A stretch of 13,707 nucleotides of DNA from assembly GCA_900543365.1 (NCBI GenBank), contig UQRG01000029.1, forward strand, positions 1-13,707, read 5' to 3'. Every line of letters begins with the position of its first letter. Positions within the stretch are counted from its first letter, which is position 1. The notes beneath the pieces were generated by a model. It was not told the DNA's origin and ran no database searches. It saw only the letters and a list, made by a program, of their open reading frames with translations. This document shows, in pieces, positions 1 to 7,113 of this stretch. Source of the DNA: an uncultured Eubacterium sp. GTDB lineage: Bacteria; Bacillota; Clostridia; Lachnospirales; CAG-274. The position numbers and the translations under genes are program-made.

Positions 1-54
1 AATCTTTATTTTTTTAATTATTATATTCATCATTAATACATAAGGAGAAAATAT

Positions 55-492
55 ATGGATAATATAGATAAACAAATTATAGATATGCTACAGCAGAATG
101 CCAGAATACCATTAAAAGCTATAGCAGAAAAGGTATTTTTATCTTCTCCCGCAGTGTCTACTAGAATAGAACATCTTGAAAAGCAAGGTATAATCAAAGG
201 TTATACTGCCATAATTGATAGAGAACAGCTTGGTTACCATATTACAGCTTTTATTAACCTTGAAATGGAACCTATTCAAAAACAGGACTTTTATCCTTGG
301 ATAAGCGAAGTTTCTAATGTACTTGAATGTAACTGTGTCACTGGTGACTACAGTATGCTTTTAAAAGTTGCTTTTCCAAGTACAGTTGACCTTGATGTAT
401 TTATAGGTAAACTCCAACAATTTGGTAAAACAAGTACTCAAATTGTGTTCTCAACACCAGTTGAACACAGAGGTATTACAATAACTCAATAA
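55..492 (+). CDS. Lrp/AsnC family transcriptional regulator
   Basis: This is a 145-residue protein, the usual size for the Lrp/AsnC (feast/famine) family of DNA-binding regulators, which form dimers or octamers and respond to amino acids or related small molecules. Residues about 1-60 form the N-terminal winged helix-turn-helix: it opens MDNIDKQIIDMLQQNARIP and includes the recognition segment SSPAVSTRIEHLEKQGII. Residues about 65-140 are the RAM/AsnC ligand-binding fold, with the typical GDYSMLLKV strand near 97-105. The ATG at 55 follows AAGGAG at 42-47 with a 7-base gap. The upstream neighbour lies outside the window, so its target, often an adjacent gene, cannot be inferred. The downstream genes converge on it and are not in its operon. 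The family is certain from sequence; the effector and regulon are unknown. Confidence 0.93.
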   Translation: MDNIDKQIIDMLQQNARIPLKAIAEKVFLSSPAVSTRIEHLEKQGIIKGYTAIIDREQLGYHITAFINLEMEPIQKQDFYPWISEVSNVLECNCVTGDYSMLLKVAFPSTVDLDVFIGKLQQFGKTSTQIVFSTPVEHRGITITQ

Positions 493-497
493 TAATA

Positions 498-535
498 AAA
501 GCACTCTTGATGTTATTATTCACCAAGAGTGCTTT
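498..535. terminator. Bidirectional intrinsic terminator between the Lrp gene and the GerMN operon
   Basis: A perfect 12-bp inverted repeat (498-509 pairs with 524-535, 14-base loop) lies between two convergent stop codons. On the minus strand the stem is followed by a U-rich run (TTTTATTATTATT); on the plus strand by a weaker TTTATTTATTTC. It probably ends the Lrp transcript and the regulator-kinase-GerMN transcript. The GerMN stop codon (538-540) nearly touches the stem. Confidence 0.85.
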
Positions 536-537
536 AT

Positions 538-1500
538 TTATTTCTTCTTTATTAACAATGTATTTCTGGCAAATGGCTTGCTAAAGTCTAAATCACTGCT
601 ATATTCATTTATTTTTTCACCTTCAATAAGAAACTGAACTCTATTAACATTGCCAAATTCAGTAAGGGAATTAACTATTGAATATATAACAATAGGCTCA
701 CTTATACTACTGTTTTTCTTAATAAAGTCACGAGAAAGATTTACATAACATATACCCTCCTCAGTTTTTATATCTCTTATTTTAGTACTGTTTGGAACAG
801 TTTGTTGTAATTGGTCACCCTTACTATTGTCAGGACCATTAATAAGCTGTTCAACAATTTGATATTCCAAAGATAAACTCTGTTTAACTTCCATACCTCT
901 TTGTTGGCAAACAAGTTTTTTACCACTTTGGTCGGCAAAATAAAGATATATAACCTGCCAATTAGTTTTTTCCGGACTTACTGTTGGATTATACATAACA
1001 TTTTCACGATTAAATACTGCTTGCTTTTCATTGTTAGCATCCATAACAGCTTTGCCTTCTACACTAACACAAACATTATCTATAAAATCAATGTCTGTAA
1101 GAGTATAAACCAGAGAACCCATTGACAATATTTTTAAATAAGATGGCATCTCATTGTAACTGCCCACTAAATCAATATATGCTGTTCTATTTTTATAACT
1201 TTTATTTTTAACCTTAAATTCCTTTGGTAAAACAAGGCTTAAATTAGCATTTTTTGAACCTGCAAAGTATTCTTCTACAACAGTATTAAACATTAACTTT
1301 TGGTCACTAACAGAATTTATTGCCCTTTTTTCTATTTCCAAAATATTGGTGTCAGTGTTAATATAGTACATATTAAAAGTATCTGTTCCCTCTGCCATTT
1401 TAATATTTTTAGTGTAAACAAATATACCCCAAATAATACTAATTGCCAAAGCTACAAAAACTACATATTTGAAGTAACTAAAAAACTTTTTTTTCTCCAT
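538..1500 (-). CDS. Membrane-anchored protein with two GerMN domains
   Basis: This 320-residue protein has a short basic N-terminus (MEKKK), one hydrophobic segment at about 12-29, and an extracytoplasmic part with two GerMN (sporulation/germination) modules. The second, about 183-300, is the more canonical: it contains YLYFADQSGKKLV, EQLINGP, a conserved YVNLSRDF strand near 252-259 and IVNSLTEFGNVNRVQFLIEG. The first, about 43-150, is degenerate (MYYINTDTN, VEEYFAGS, TAYIDLVGSY). No lipobox cysteine is seen, so it looks like a signal-anchor protein rather than a lipoprotein. It starts 3 bases after the kinase stop, with AGAGGT upstream inside the end of the kinase gene, so it is the last gene of the regulator-kinase operon. 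GerMN proteins beside two-component systems (LpqB with MtrAB) modulate the kinase; by analogy this one may sense or signal envelope state. That role is inference. Confidence 0.85.
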   Translation of the reverse strand: MEKKKFFSYFKYVVFVALAISIIWGIFVYTKNIKMAEGTDTFNMYYINTDTNILEIEKRAINSVSDQKLMFNTVVEEYFAGSKNANLSLVLPKEFKVKNKSYKNRTAYIDLVGSYNEMPSYLKILSMGSLVYTLTDIDFIDNVCVSVEGKAVMDANNEKQAVFNRENVMYNPTVSPEKTNWQVIYLYFADQSGKKLVCQQRGMEVKQSLSLEYQIVEQLINGPDNSKGDQLQQTVPNSTKIRDIKTEEGICYVNLSRDFIKKNSSISEPIVIYSIVNSLTEFGNVNRVQFLIEGEKINEYSSDLDFSKPFARNTLLIKKK

Positions 1501-1503
1501 AAA

Positions 1504-2955
1504 TTATACCTCTTTTCCTTCCAATGGCAACCTAACAATGAATGTAGCACCTTCATTTTCACCACTAATAATTTTTACAGAGCCATTATGGAGCATAATG
1601 ACAGAATGTGTAATTGCTAGTCCAAGACCTGTTCCTCCAGTTTCCCTGTCACGAGTTTTATCAACTCTATAAAATCTCTCAAATACCTTGTTTTGTTCTT
1701 CCTCTGATATACCTATACCAGAATCTTGAACTGTAATAAAACAGTCTTTATTGTCTGCATCAAGTAAGACCTTAACAATTCCACCTTGTGGTGTATATTT
1801 AATACCATTGTCTACAAGATTTGATATAGCAAGGCTTAACTTAACCTCATCACCCTTTAACACAACATCTTTTGTAGCTTGGAAAGATAGGTCGATTTCT
1901 TTGTCTGTAGCAAGAGGTGATAATCGTCTGACAATATCCCTAAGCATTTTGTTAACGTCAATATCAGTAATGTTTAACTTAGACTCATTAGGGTCATTTC
2001 TGACTAAAGCCAAAAGGTCATTGACAATATCTGTCATTCTGTCAATTTCTGAACTTATATCCTGCAAAAACTCCTTATACATTTCAGCTGGAACATTTTC
2101 CTGAAGCAAAAGAGATTCACTTAAAACCTTAATAGAGCTTAATGGAGTTTTAAGTTCGTGGGATACATTAGATACAAATTCCTGTCTAGACTGGTCGACT
2201 TCCTCAAGTCTTTTTGTCATTGTATTAACAGCTTCACCTAGTTCAGTAAATTCGTTTTTGCCTTTTATTTCTATTCTCTGGTGTAGCTGCCCTGCTGAAA
2301 TTTTCTTAATTGTAGCAAGAACATTTTTAAGGGGTCCAAATATGATTTGTGACATAAAAATAACAAGAGCAATAACTATAATAATTATAAAGAAAGTGAC
2401 TATAATCCACTTTTGGGATATTTCACCAATAAGAGCAGTTACTTCAGAAAAAGAAGAAACTACAAGAACAGCACCTATTTTATTAGAATTAAAGTCCTCA
2501 ATATAAGCAGAGGCATATATTGCCTCCTCGTCCTTTCTTAAGTTTGCCTCATCTCTGCCAGCTAAAGCCACCAAAATTTCTGGCACAATAAACATTCTAC
2601 CTGTTACTATACCATTTGTATCTGCTACAGCATATCCATTTTTATCTACAACAATAATACGACAGTTTTCTTCAACACTTTTATCATCTAAATCCTGCCA
2701 AAATTGCTCTTGCTTTGACTTATCGTTAAGATAATCTGCTTTTTGAATATTGCCTGCAATTTTGTTTGCCTGATAAAGTACTTCTTTTTCGTTATTATCC
2801 TCAAAATATTCTTGCAAAGTTTTAGTAGTATTAAAAGAGAAAAAAAGTAACGGAATTATACCTATAATAAGGTATGTAATAAGCATCTGAAACTTAACGC
2901 TTCTCAAGTCAATACTTTTTATCCAATTTAAAATTTTACTGGAAATAATAACCAA
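1504..2955 (-). CDS. Membrane sensor histidine kinase (HisKA/HATPase, WalK/PhoR-like)
   Basis: Partner kinase of the response regulator encoded just upstream. Numbering from the TTG at 2955 as residue 1: a short basic cytoplasmic N-terminus, transmembrane segment about 22-41, an extracytoplasmic sensor of about 140 residues (single Cache/PAS-like, including RIIVVDKNGYAVADTNG and later SAYIED), transmembrane segment about 183-206, HAMP domain about 207-257, a HisKA dimerisation helix with phosphoacceptor H266 in SHELKTPLSS, and a HATPase_c domain with N-box NLVDNGIKY, G1 DSGIG, F-box FERFYRVD and G2 GGTGLGL. All catalytic motifs are intact. The open frame runs back to a TTG at 3003, but the codons before 2955 lie inside the conserved end of the regulator gene, so that start is unlikely. 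The next in-frame ATG, at 2886, would fall inside the first membrane segment. GGGGAG at 2956-2961 argues for a start close to 2955-2946. The gene overlaps the regulator's end, which suggests translational coupling. Confidence 0.93.
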   Translation of the reverse strand: MVIISSKILNWIKSIDLRSVKFQMLITYLIIGIIPLLFFSFNTTKTLQEYFEDNNEKEVLYQANKIAGNIQKADYLNDKSKQEQFWQDLDDKSVEENCRIIVVDKNGYAVADTNGIVTGRMFIVPEILVALAGRDEANLRKDEEAIYASAYIEDFNSNKIGAVLVVSSFSEVTALIGEISQKWIIVTFFIIIIVIALVIFMSQIIFGPLKNVLATIKKISAGQLHQRIEIKGKNEFTELGEAVNTMTKRLEEVDQSRQEFVSNVSHELKTPLSSIKVLSESLLLQENVPAEMYKEFLQDISSEIDRMTDIVNDLLALVRNDPNESKLNITDIDVNKMLRDIVRRLSPLATDKEIDLSFQATKDVVLKGDEVKLSLAISNLVDNGIKYTPQGGIVKVLLDADNKDCFITVQDSGIGISEEEQNKVFERFYRVDKTRDRETGGTGLGLAITHSVIMLHNGSVKIISGENEGATFIVRLPLEGKEV

Positions 2956-3625
2956 CTCCCCACTTTGTATGAATATACTGAGGGTCACTTGGGTTAGCCT
3001 CAATCTTTTCTCTTAATCTTCTTACATGAACATCAACAGAACGAGCATCTCCAGGATAACCATATCCCCATAATGTATTTAAAAGATTTTCTCTACTATA
3101 AACCTTACCTGGATTTTTAACAAAGAGTTCAAGCAAATCAAATTCCTTTGCTGTAAGATTTTTCTCCTTACCTGCAATGAAACATCGTCTACTTTCAAGG
3201 TCAATTTCCAAATCCTTTGCTTTTATTACATTGGACTTAGGTTCTTCCTTTACAACAGAACGAACACTTCTTCTTAAAATAGCCTTTATTCTTGCTTTAA
3301 GTTCCAGTATATTAAATGGCTTAGTAATATAATCATCAGCTCCATATTCAAGTCCCATAATTTTATCCATATCTTCGCCCTTTGCAGTTACCATTATAAT
3401 AGGAACATTTGAAAACTCCCTAATCATTCTGCACACCTCAAGACCATCAATTTTAGGAAGCATTACATCAAGAAGTATAAGAGAATAGTTTTGAGTTTGA
3501 GCAAGCCTATAGGCTTCCTCACCGTCATAAGCAGCATCAACTTCCATATCCTCTTGTTCAAGACTAAATTTAATACCCTTAACAATTAATTTTTCATCAT
3601 CAACAACCAATATTCTATGTGCCAT
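2936..3625 (-). CDS. OmpR/PhoB-family response regulator (WalR-like)
   Basis: This 229-residue protein is full length for the family. Receiver domain about 3-115: acidic pair D9-D10, phosphoacceptor D53 in LLDVMLPKIDG, T80 in IIMVTAKG, and K102 in YITKPF. A linker rich in charged residues leads to a winged-helix DNA-binding domain about 130-229, with LTAKEFDLLELFVKNPGKVYSR, the recognition region SVDVHVRRLREKIE and the terminal hairpin IHTKWGVGYYFQ. It is preceded by GGAGGA (3632-3637), correctly spaced from the ATG at 3623-3625, and is the first gene of a three-gene operon. The sequence is close to the WalR/PhoP group, but the neighbouring walHI/walJ genes of Bacilli are absent, so the name WalR is not justified. 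It may control the divergent carboxypeptidase gene; no clear operator was recognised. Confidence 0.95.
   Translation of the reverse strand: MAHRILVVDDEKLIVKGIKFSLEQEDMEVDAAYDGEEAYRLAQTQNYSLILLDVMLPKIDGLEVCRMIREFSNVPIIMVTAKGEDMDKIMGLEYGADDYITKPFNILELKARIKAILRRSVRSVVKEEPKSNVIKAKDLEIDLESRRCFIAGKEKNLTAKEFDLLELFVKNPGKVYSRENLLNTLWGYGYPGDARSVDVHVRRLREKIEANPSDPQYIHTKWGVGYYFQ
2956..2961 (-). promoter_or_regulatory. Probable ribosome binding site of the sensor kinase gene
   Basis: GGGGAG on the minus strand, inside the last codons of the response regulator. It directly abuts a TTG codon (2955-2953), too close for normal spacing, and lies 6 bases before two in-frame ATT codons (2949-2947 and 2946-2944). 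No in-frame ATG or GTG has proper spacing to it. It is the best visible initiation signal for the kinase, but the start codon itself is unresolved. Confidence 0.5.
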
Positions 3626-3823
3626 AGTTAATCCTCCAATGTTATTCTATCCTAAATTTTATTAAATGACTTTTTACCAATACTCTTTACTTTATTTATA
3701 TCCTTAACATTAGTAAATTTGCCATATTTTTCTATATTCAATAATTTTAATGCTTTTTATTAAATATTTAGCTATTTAAATACATAAAAAAACATTATTT
3801 AATAAATTTTAATTATTTAACCC

Positions 3824-3852
3824 TTGATTGCAAAACCATTTTATATTATAAT
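3824..3852 (+). promoter_or_regulatory. Sigma-A-type promoter of the carboxypeptidase gene
   Basis: TTGATT (3824-3829), a 17-base spacer, then a perfect TATAAT (3847-3852), which predicts transcription from about 3859 and a short leader before AAGGAG (3874-3879) and the ATG at 3887. The rest of the 261-base divergent spacer is AT-rich with no further clear element; the minus-strand promoter of the response regulator must be there but is not obvious. Confidence 0.75.
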
Positions 3853-3886
3853 GTAATAGTTTGATTTTACACCAAGGAGAACTATT

Positions 3887-5386
3887 ATGCTTAATAAAAC
3901 AACTCTTTATCATTTTATCACATTTTTGTTAATTTTTATAGTGTTTTTTTCTAATAATTCAATAGAAATTTTTGCTGAACCTAATTCACAAGTTATAAGT
4001 ATTACAGAATCATCTTCTGAATCAACAACAGAAGCTCCTTCTGAAATTAAAAACTACGCCGATGCTAACAAAACTTTAGAATTAAACTCAAGAGCAGCAA
4101 TATTAATGGACGCTAAAACAGGAACAATAATATACGAAAAAAATGCTCACGAAAAACACTATCCTGCAAGTATTACAAAAGTCCTTACAGGCTACATTGC
4201 TTGTAGCGAAGGTAAATTTGATGATACACTTACTGTTTCCCAAAGTGCTATTGACGGTATGGGTGTTGGTGGCAGTAGCATAGGTCTTGTACCTGGAGAA
4301 AAAATTAACTTTGAAGACGGTTTATATGGTGTTATGCTTGAATCCGCTAATGAAGTCTGTATGGCAATAGCTGAACATATGTCTGGTTCAAAAGATGCCT
4401 TTGTTAAAAAAATGAACGAGGTTGCTCAATCTATTGGTTGCAAGGAAAGTCATTTTGCCAATCCTCACGGTTTTCACGATGATAATCATTACACAACTTG
4501 TTATGATATGGCTCTTATTACTAAAAAAGCTATTACAAATGAGGACTTTAATCACATTTGGGGAACTGTATCTCACCAAATCCCTGCAACTAACTTAAAT
4601 GTTTCAAGATACCTTAATCATAAGGACAAAATGATTAAACCATCTTCTGAATACTACTATCCCGATTTAGTTGGCGGCAAAACCGGATTTACTGACCAAG
4701 CCGGCAATACTTTAGTTAGCTTTGCTGAAAGAAACGGTGCTTCTCTTATAAGTGTGGTTATGAAAGCTGATGGTTATGATAATACATATAAAGATTCTAT
4801 TGCTTTGCTTGATTATGGCTTTTCCGTGTATAATCCTGAACAAACAATATTTAATTCAAAAGAATATTCAACAACAGCTAATGTTGTGCAGGACTACAAT
4901 GGTAAAACCTATACCTTAGGAACAGTTGCAATAAGTGGTTTTACCGATGTTAAAATGGCATTGCCTAAATTTATGGATTCATCAAATCTTACTATTAAAA
5001 CTGTTATTGATAATAACCTTAAAGCTCCTGTTAAATTAAATGATATTGTTGGAAAAATAGAAATTTATTCCGGTGATACCCTTTTATCTACTATTGATGC
5101 TGTGGCTACAACAGATGCCCCTGCCATTTCTGACAAGGCATTAGCCAAGAGAGCATTAAAAGATAATTTAAGAAAATATGTAATGGTTCCTTTATGTATA
5201 TTAATTGTGTTATTTGTATTAGCTCTTTTAATTGTCTTTATTAAATCAATAATAAGAACCATAACAGGAAAAGGTAAAAGAAAAAAGAAAAAAAGAAGAA
5301 AAAATCACAATAATAGACATAAAAAAAGACCAAGTTCAAATAAAAAACAAAAAAGTAGAAAAAGACCTACAGGGCAAAAAAAGTAA
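3887..5386 (+). CDS. D-alanyl-D-alanine carboxypeptidase, PBP5 family (serine peptidase S11)
   Basis: It trims the terminal D-Ala of peptidoglycan pentapeptides outside the membrane. The 499-residue protein has a signal peptide (about 1-30, ending IFAEP), a Ser/Thr/Glu-rich linker (about 35-60) and the penicillin-binding transpeptidase-like domain about 62-310. The three active-site motifs are present: S95-I-T-K98, S153-A-N155 and K265-T-G267. Residues about 325-405 form the C-terminal PBP5 beta domain. Unusually, the end is a true membrane span (about 431-453) followed by a roughly 40-residue tail made mostly of Lys and Arg, instead of the usual amphipathic anchor helix. The topology predicts that this tail is cytoplasmic. 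It has its own promoter and terminator and is divergent from the two-component operon, a typical place for a cell-wall target gene. It could equally be called DacA or DacF; the family call is firm. Confidence 0.95.
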   Translation: MLNKTTLYHFITFLLIFIVFFSNNSIEIFAEPNSQVISITESSSESTTEAPSEIKNYADANKTLELNSRAAILMDAKTGTIIYEKNAHEKHYPASITKVLTGYIACSEGKFDDTLTVSQSAIDGMGVGGSSIGLVPGEKINFEDGLYGVMLESANEVCMAIAEHMSGSKDAFVKKMNEVAQSIGCKESHFANPHGFHDDNHYTTCYDMALITKKAITNEDFNHIWGTVSHQIPATNLNVSRYLNHKDKMIKPSSEYYYPDLVGGKTGFTDQAGNTLVSFAERNGASLISVVMKADGYDNTYKDSIALLDYGFSVYNPEQTIFNSKEYSTTANVVQDYNGKTYTLGTVAISGFTDVKMALPKFMDSSNLTIKTVIDNNLKAPVKLNDIVGKIEIYSGDTLLSTIDAVATTDAPAISDKALAKRALKDNLRKYVMVPLCILIVLFVLALLIVFIKSIIRTITGKGKRKKKKRRKNHNNRHKKRPSSNKKQKSRKRPTGQKK

Positions 5387-5409
5387 ATACTAATAATCAG
5401 TAAAAAAGT

Positions 5410-5446
5410 AAGGTGAATTGCTATAGTCAATTTGCCTTATTTTTTT
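5410..5446 (+). terminator. Intrinsic terminator after the carboxypeptidase gene
   Basis: An 11-bp stem (5410-5420 with 5428-5438, including two G-U pairs) closes a 7-base loop, followed by an A and a run of seven T. It separates the carboxypeptidase gene from the uronate operon promoter about 20 bases downstream. Confidence 0.85.
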
Positions 5447-5467
5447 ATTTATTTTAAGAAATAAATA

Positions 5468-5496
5468 TTGATTTTGCAAGAATTTTATAGTATTAT
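5468..5496 (+). promoter_or_regulatory. Promoter of the uxaBAC operon
   Basis: TTGATT (5468-5473), a 17-base spacer and TATTAT (5491-5496) make a good sigma-A promoter, with the -35 identical to that of the carboxypeptidase gene. Predicted transcription start is about 5503, leaving a leader of about 37 bases. A tandem direct repeat of TAGTATTA (5488-5503) overlaps the -10 and start site and could be part of an operator. Confidence 0.7.
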
Positions 5497-5539
5497 AGTA
5501 TTAAGAAATAATATTAAATTACAAATGGAGGTCAATCCA

Positions 5540-7090
5540 ATGGAAAAATTAAACAGACAACTTTTAACAAATGGCTTTAAGTTCAATGACGACTTAGCTA
5601 TTGGCAGAAAAACTGCTGATAAACTTCCTGAAAAAATTATTCAATTTGGTGAAGGTAACTTCCTTCGTGCATTTGTTGATTATATGTTTGATGAAATCAA
5701 TGCTCAGGGTTTATTTGAAGGTGGTATTACACTTGTTCAGCCTATTCCAGGTGGTGACTTTTTAAGAAATATTCTTAACGAGCAAGAGGGTCTTTATACT
5801 CTTATTGCCAGAGGTCGTGAAAATGGCGAAAAAGTTGCTGCTAAAAGACTTATTACTTGTGTAAACAGATGTATCAACCCTTATGTTGACTTTGAAACTT
5901 ACAACAACTGTGCTAAGAATCCGGAACTTAGATTTGTTGTATCTAACACAACTGAAGCAGGTATTTCTTGGGAAGATGAAGATATGGTTGAAGGTAAACC
6001 TCAGGATTCTTTCCCTGCTAAGGTTACTAATTTCTTATACACAAGATTTAAAGAATTTAACGGTGATAAAAACAAGGGTCTTATTTTTATCCCTTGTGAA
6101 CTTATTGATGACAACGGTAAGACTTTAAAGAAATATGTTTTAAAGCACGCTGAAAACTGGAAGCTTGGTGCTGAATTCATTGACTGGATTGAAACTGCTT
6201 GTGTATTTACAAGTACTCTTGTTGATAGAATTGTTACTGGTTATCCAAGAAACGAAGCTAAGGAATTATGTGAAGAATTTGGTTACGAAGATAACGCTAT
6301 TGACACATCAGAAATTTTCCACACTTGGGTTATTGAAGGTCCTGCTGAACTTGCCGAAGAACTTCCTTTCCCTAAGGCTGGTCTTAAGGTTATCTTTACT
6401 CCGGATGTTAAGCCTTATAAAAAGCGTAAAGTAAGAATTCTTAACGGTGCTCATACTTGCTCTGTTTTAGGCGCTTATCTTGCCGGTTATGACATTGTTC
6501 GTGATGTTATGAACGATGAATTATTCTACAAGTATCTTGAAGATGCTTTAAATAACGAAATTATTCCTGCTATTACTAGTGAAGAACTTACTCACGATGA
6601 TTTAAAGAGTTTTGCTGATGCTGTATTCGATAGATTTAAAAATCCATTTATCGACCACAAACTTCTCGATATTTCTCTTAACTCTACATCTAAATTTGAG
6701 GCTCGTGTACTTCACACTATTCAGGAATACTATGCTCAGAAGAAAGAACTTCCTAAGATTCTTACATTCTCATTTGCTGCTTACCTTGCATTCTACAGAG
6801 GTACAGAAATTAGAGAAGGTGCTTTAATTGGTCACAGAGGTGATGACGAATATTCAATTAAGGATAGTTCTTCTGTTCTTGAATTCTACAAAGATGCTTG
6901 GACAGGTGTTGATGTAACTGATAAGTCTGCTGTTGCTGAAGTTGTTAAGAAGGCTTGTGGCAATACTGAATTCTGGCTTGGTAGCAACCTTAATACTGAA
7001 TTAGGTAATTTCCCTGAAGTTGTTACTGAACATTTATACAACATTCTTAACAATGGCGTAGTTTCAGAAATTAAGAAAGTTTTAGCATAA
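5540..7090 (+). CDS. uxaB: Tagaturonate reductase (altronate oxidoreductase)
   Basis: Cytoplasmic NADH-dependent enzyme that interconverts D-tagaturonate and D-altronate, the second step of galacturonate breakdown. The 516-residue protein belongs to the polyol/mannitol dehydrogenase family. It has the N-terminal nucleotide-binding segment IIQFGEGNFLRAFVDYMF (33-50), the SNTTEAGI strand (135-142), PCELIDDNG (185-193), DRIVTGYPR near 229-237, and the C-terminal domain with the substrate-site motif K296/R299-LNGAHT (301-306). I chose the ATG at 5540, with GGAGG at 5527-5531; a longer reading frame begins at a TTG at 5468 that lies in the promoter -35 box and can be dismissed. It is slightly longer than the E. 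coli enzyme, as is usual in Clostridia. It is the first gene of uxaBAC, with a 23-base gap to uxaA. A fructuronate reductase role is less likely given the altronate dehydratase next door. Confidence 0.93.
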   Translation: MEKLNRQLLTNGFKFNDDLAIGRKTADKLPEKIIQFGEGNFLRAFVDYMFDEINAQGLFEGGITLVQPIPGGDFLRNILNEQEGLYTLIARGRENGEKVAAKRLITCVNRCINPYVDFETYNNCAKNPELRFVVSNTTEAGISWEDEDMVEGKPQDSFPAKVTNFLYTRFKEFNGDKNKGLIFIPCELIDDNGKTLKKYVLKHAENWKLGAEFIDWIETACVFTSTLVDRIVTGYPRNEAKELCEEFGYEDNAIDTSEIFHTWVIEGPAELAEELPFPKAGLKVIFTPDVKPYKKRKVRILNGAHTCSVLGAYLAGYDIVRDVMNDELFYKYLEDALNNEIIPAITSEELTHDDLKSFADAVFDRFKNPFIDHKLLDISLNSTSKFEARVLHTIQEYYAQKKELPKILTFSFAAYLAFYRGTEIREGALIGHRGDDEYSIKDSSSVLEFYKDAWTGVDVTDKSAVAEVVKKACGNTEFWLGSNLNTELGNFPEVVTEHLYNILNNGVVSEIKKVLA

Positions 7091-7113
7091 TTACGCAAAT
7101 TACGGAGGATAAT

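Noticed and set aside
3760..3779. Inverted repeat TTAAATA-6-TATTTAA
   Set aside because: Built only of A and T apart from the spacer and short; expected by chance in such AT-rich DNA.
3626..3886. WalR-type operator (two TGTWAH half-sites 5 bases apart) in the divergent spacer
   Set aside because: TTTACC (3673-3678) and TTTACT (3686-3691) on the plus strand resemble half-sites, but their spacing is 13 instead of 11 and neither matches fully.
5468..5539. 24-codon N-terminal extension of UxaB from a TTG
   Set aside because: The TTG lies in the promoter -35 box, upstream of the predicted transcription start; the ATG at 5540 has a proper GGAGG.
5883..6827. Several Leu-rich open frames in alternate frames of the uxa genes, and antisense frames in other genes
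   Set aside because: They have low-complexity composition caused by the codon bias of the real genes, no ribosome binding sites and no recognisable domains.
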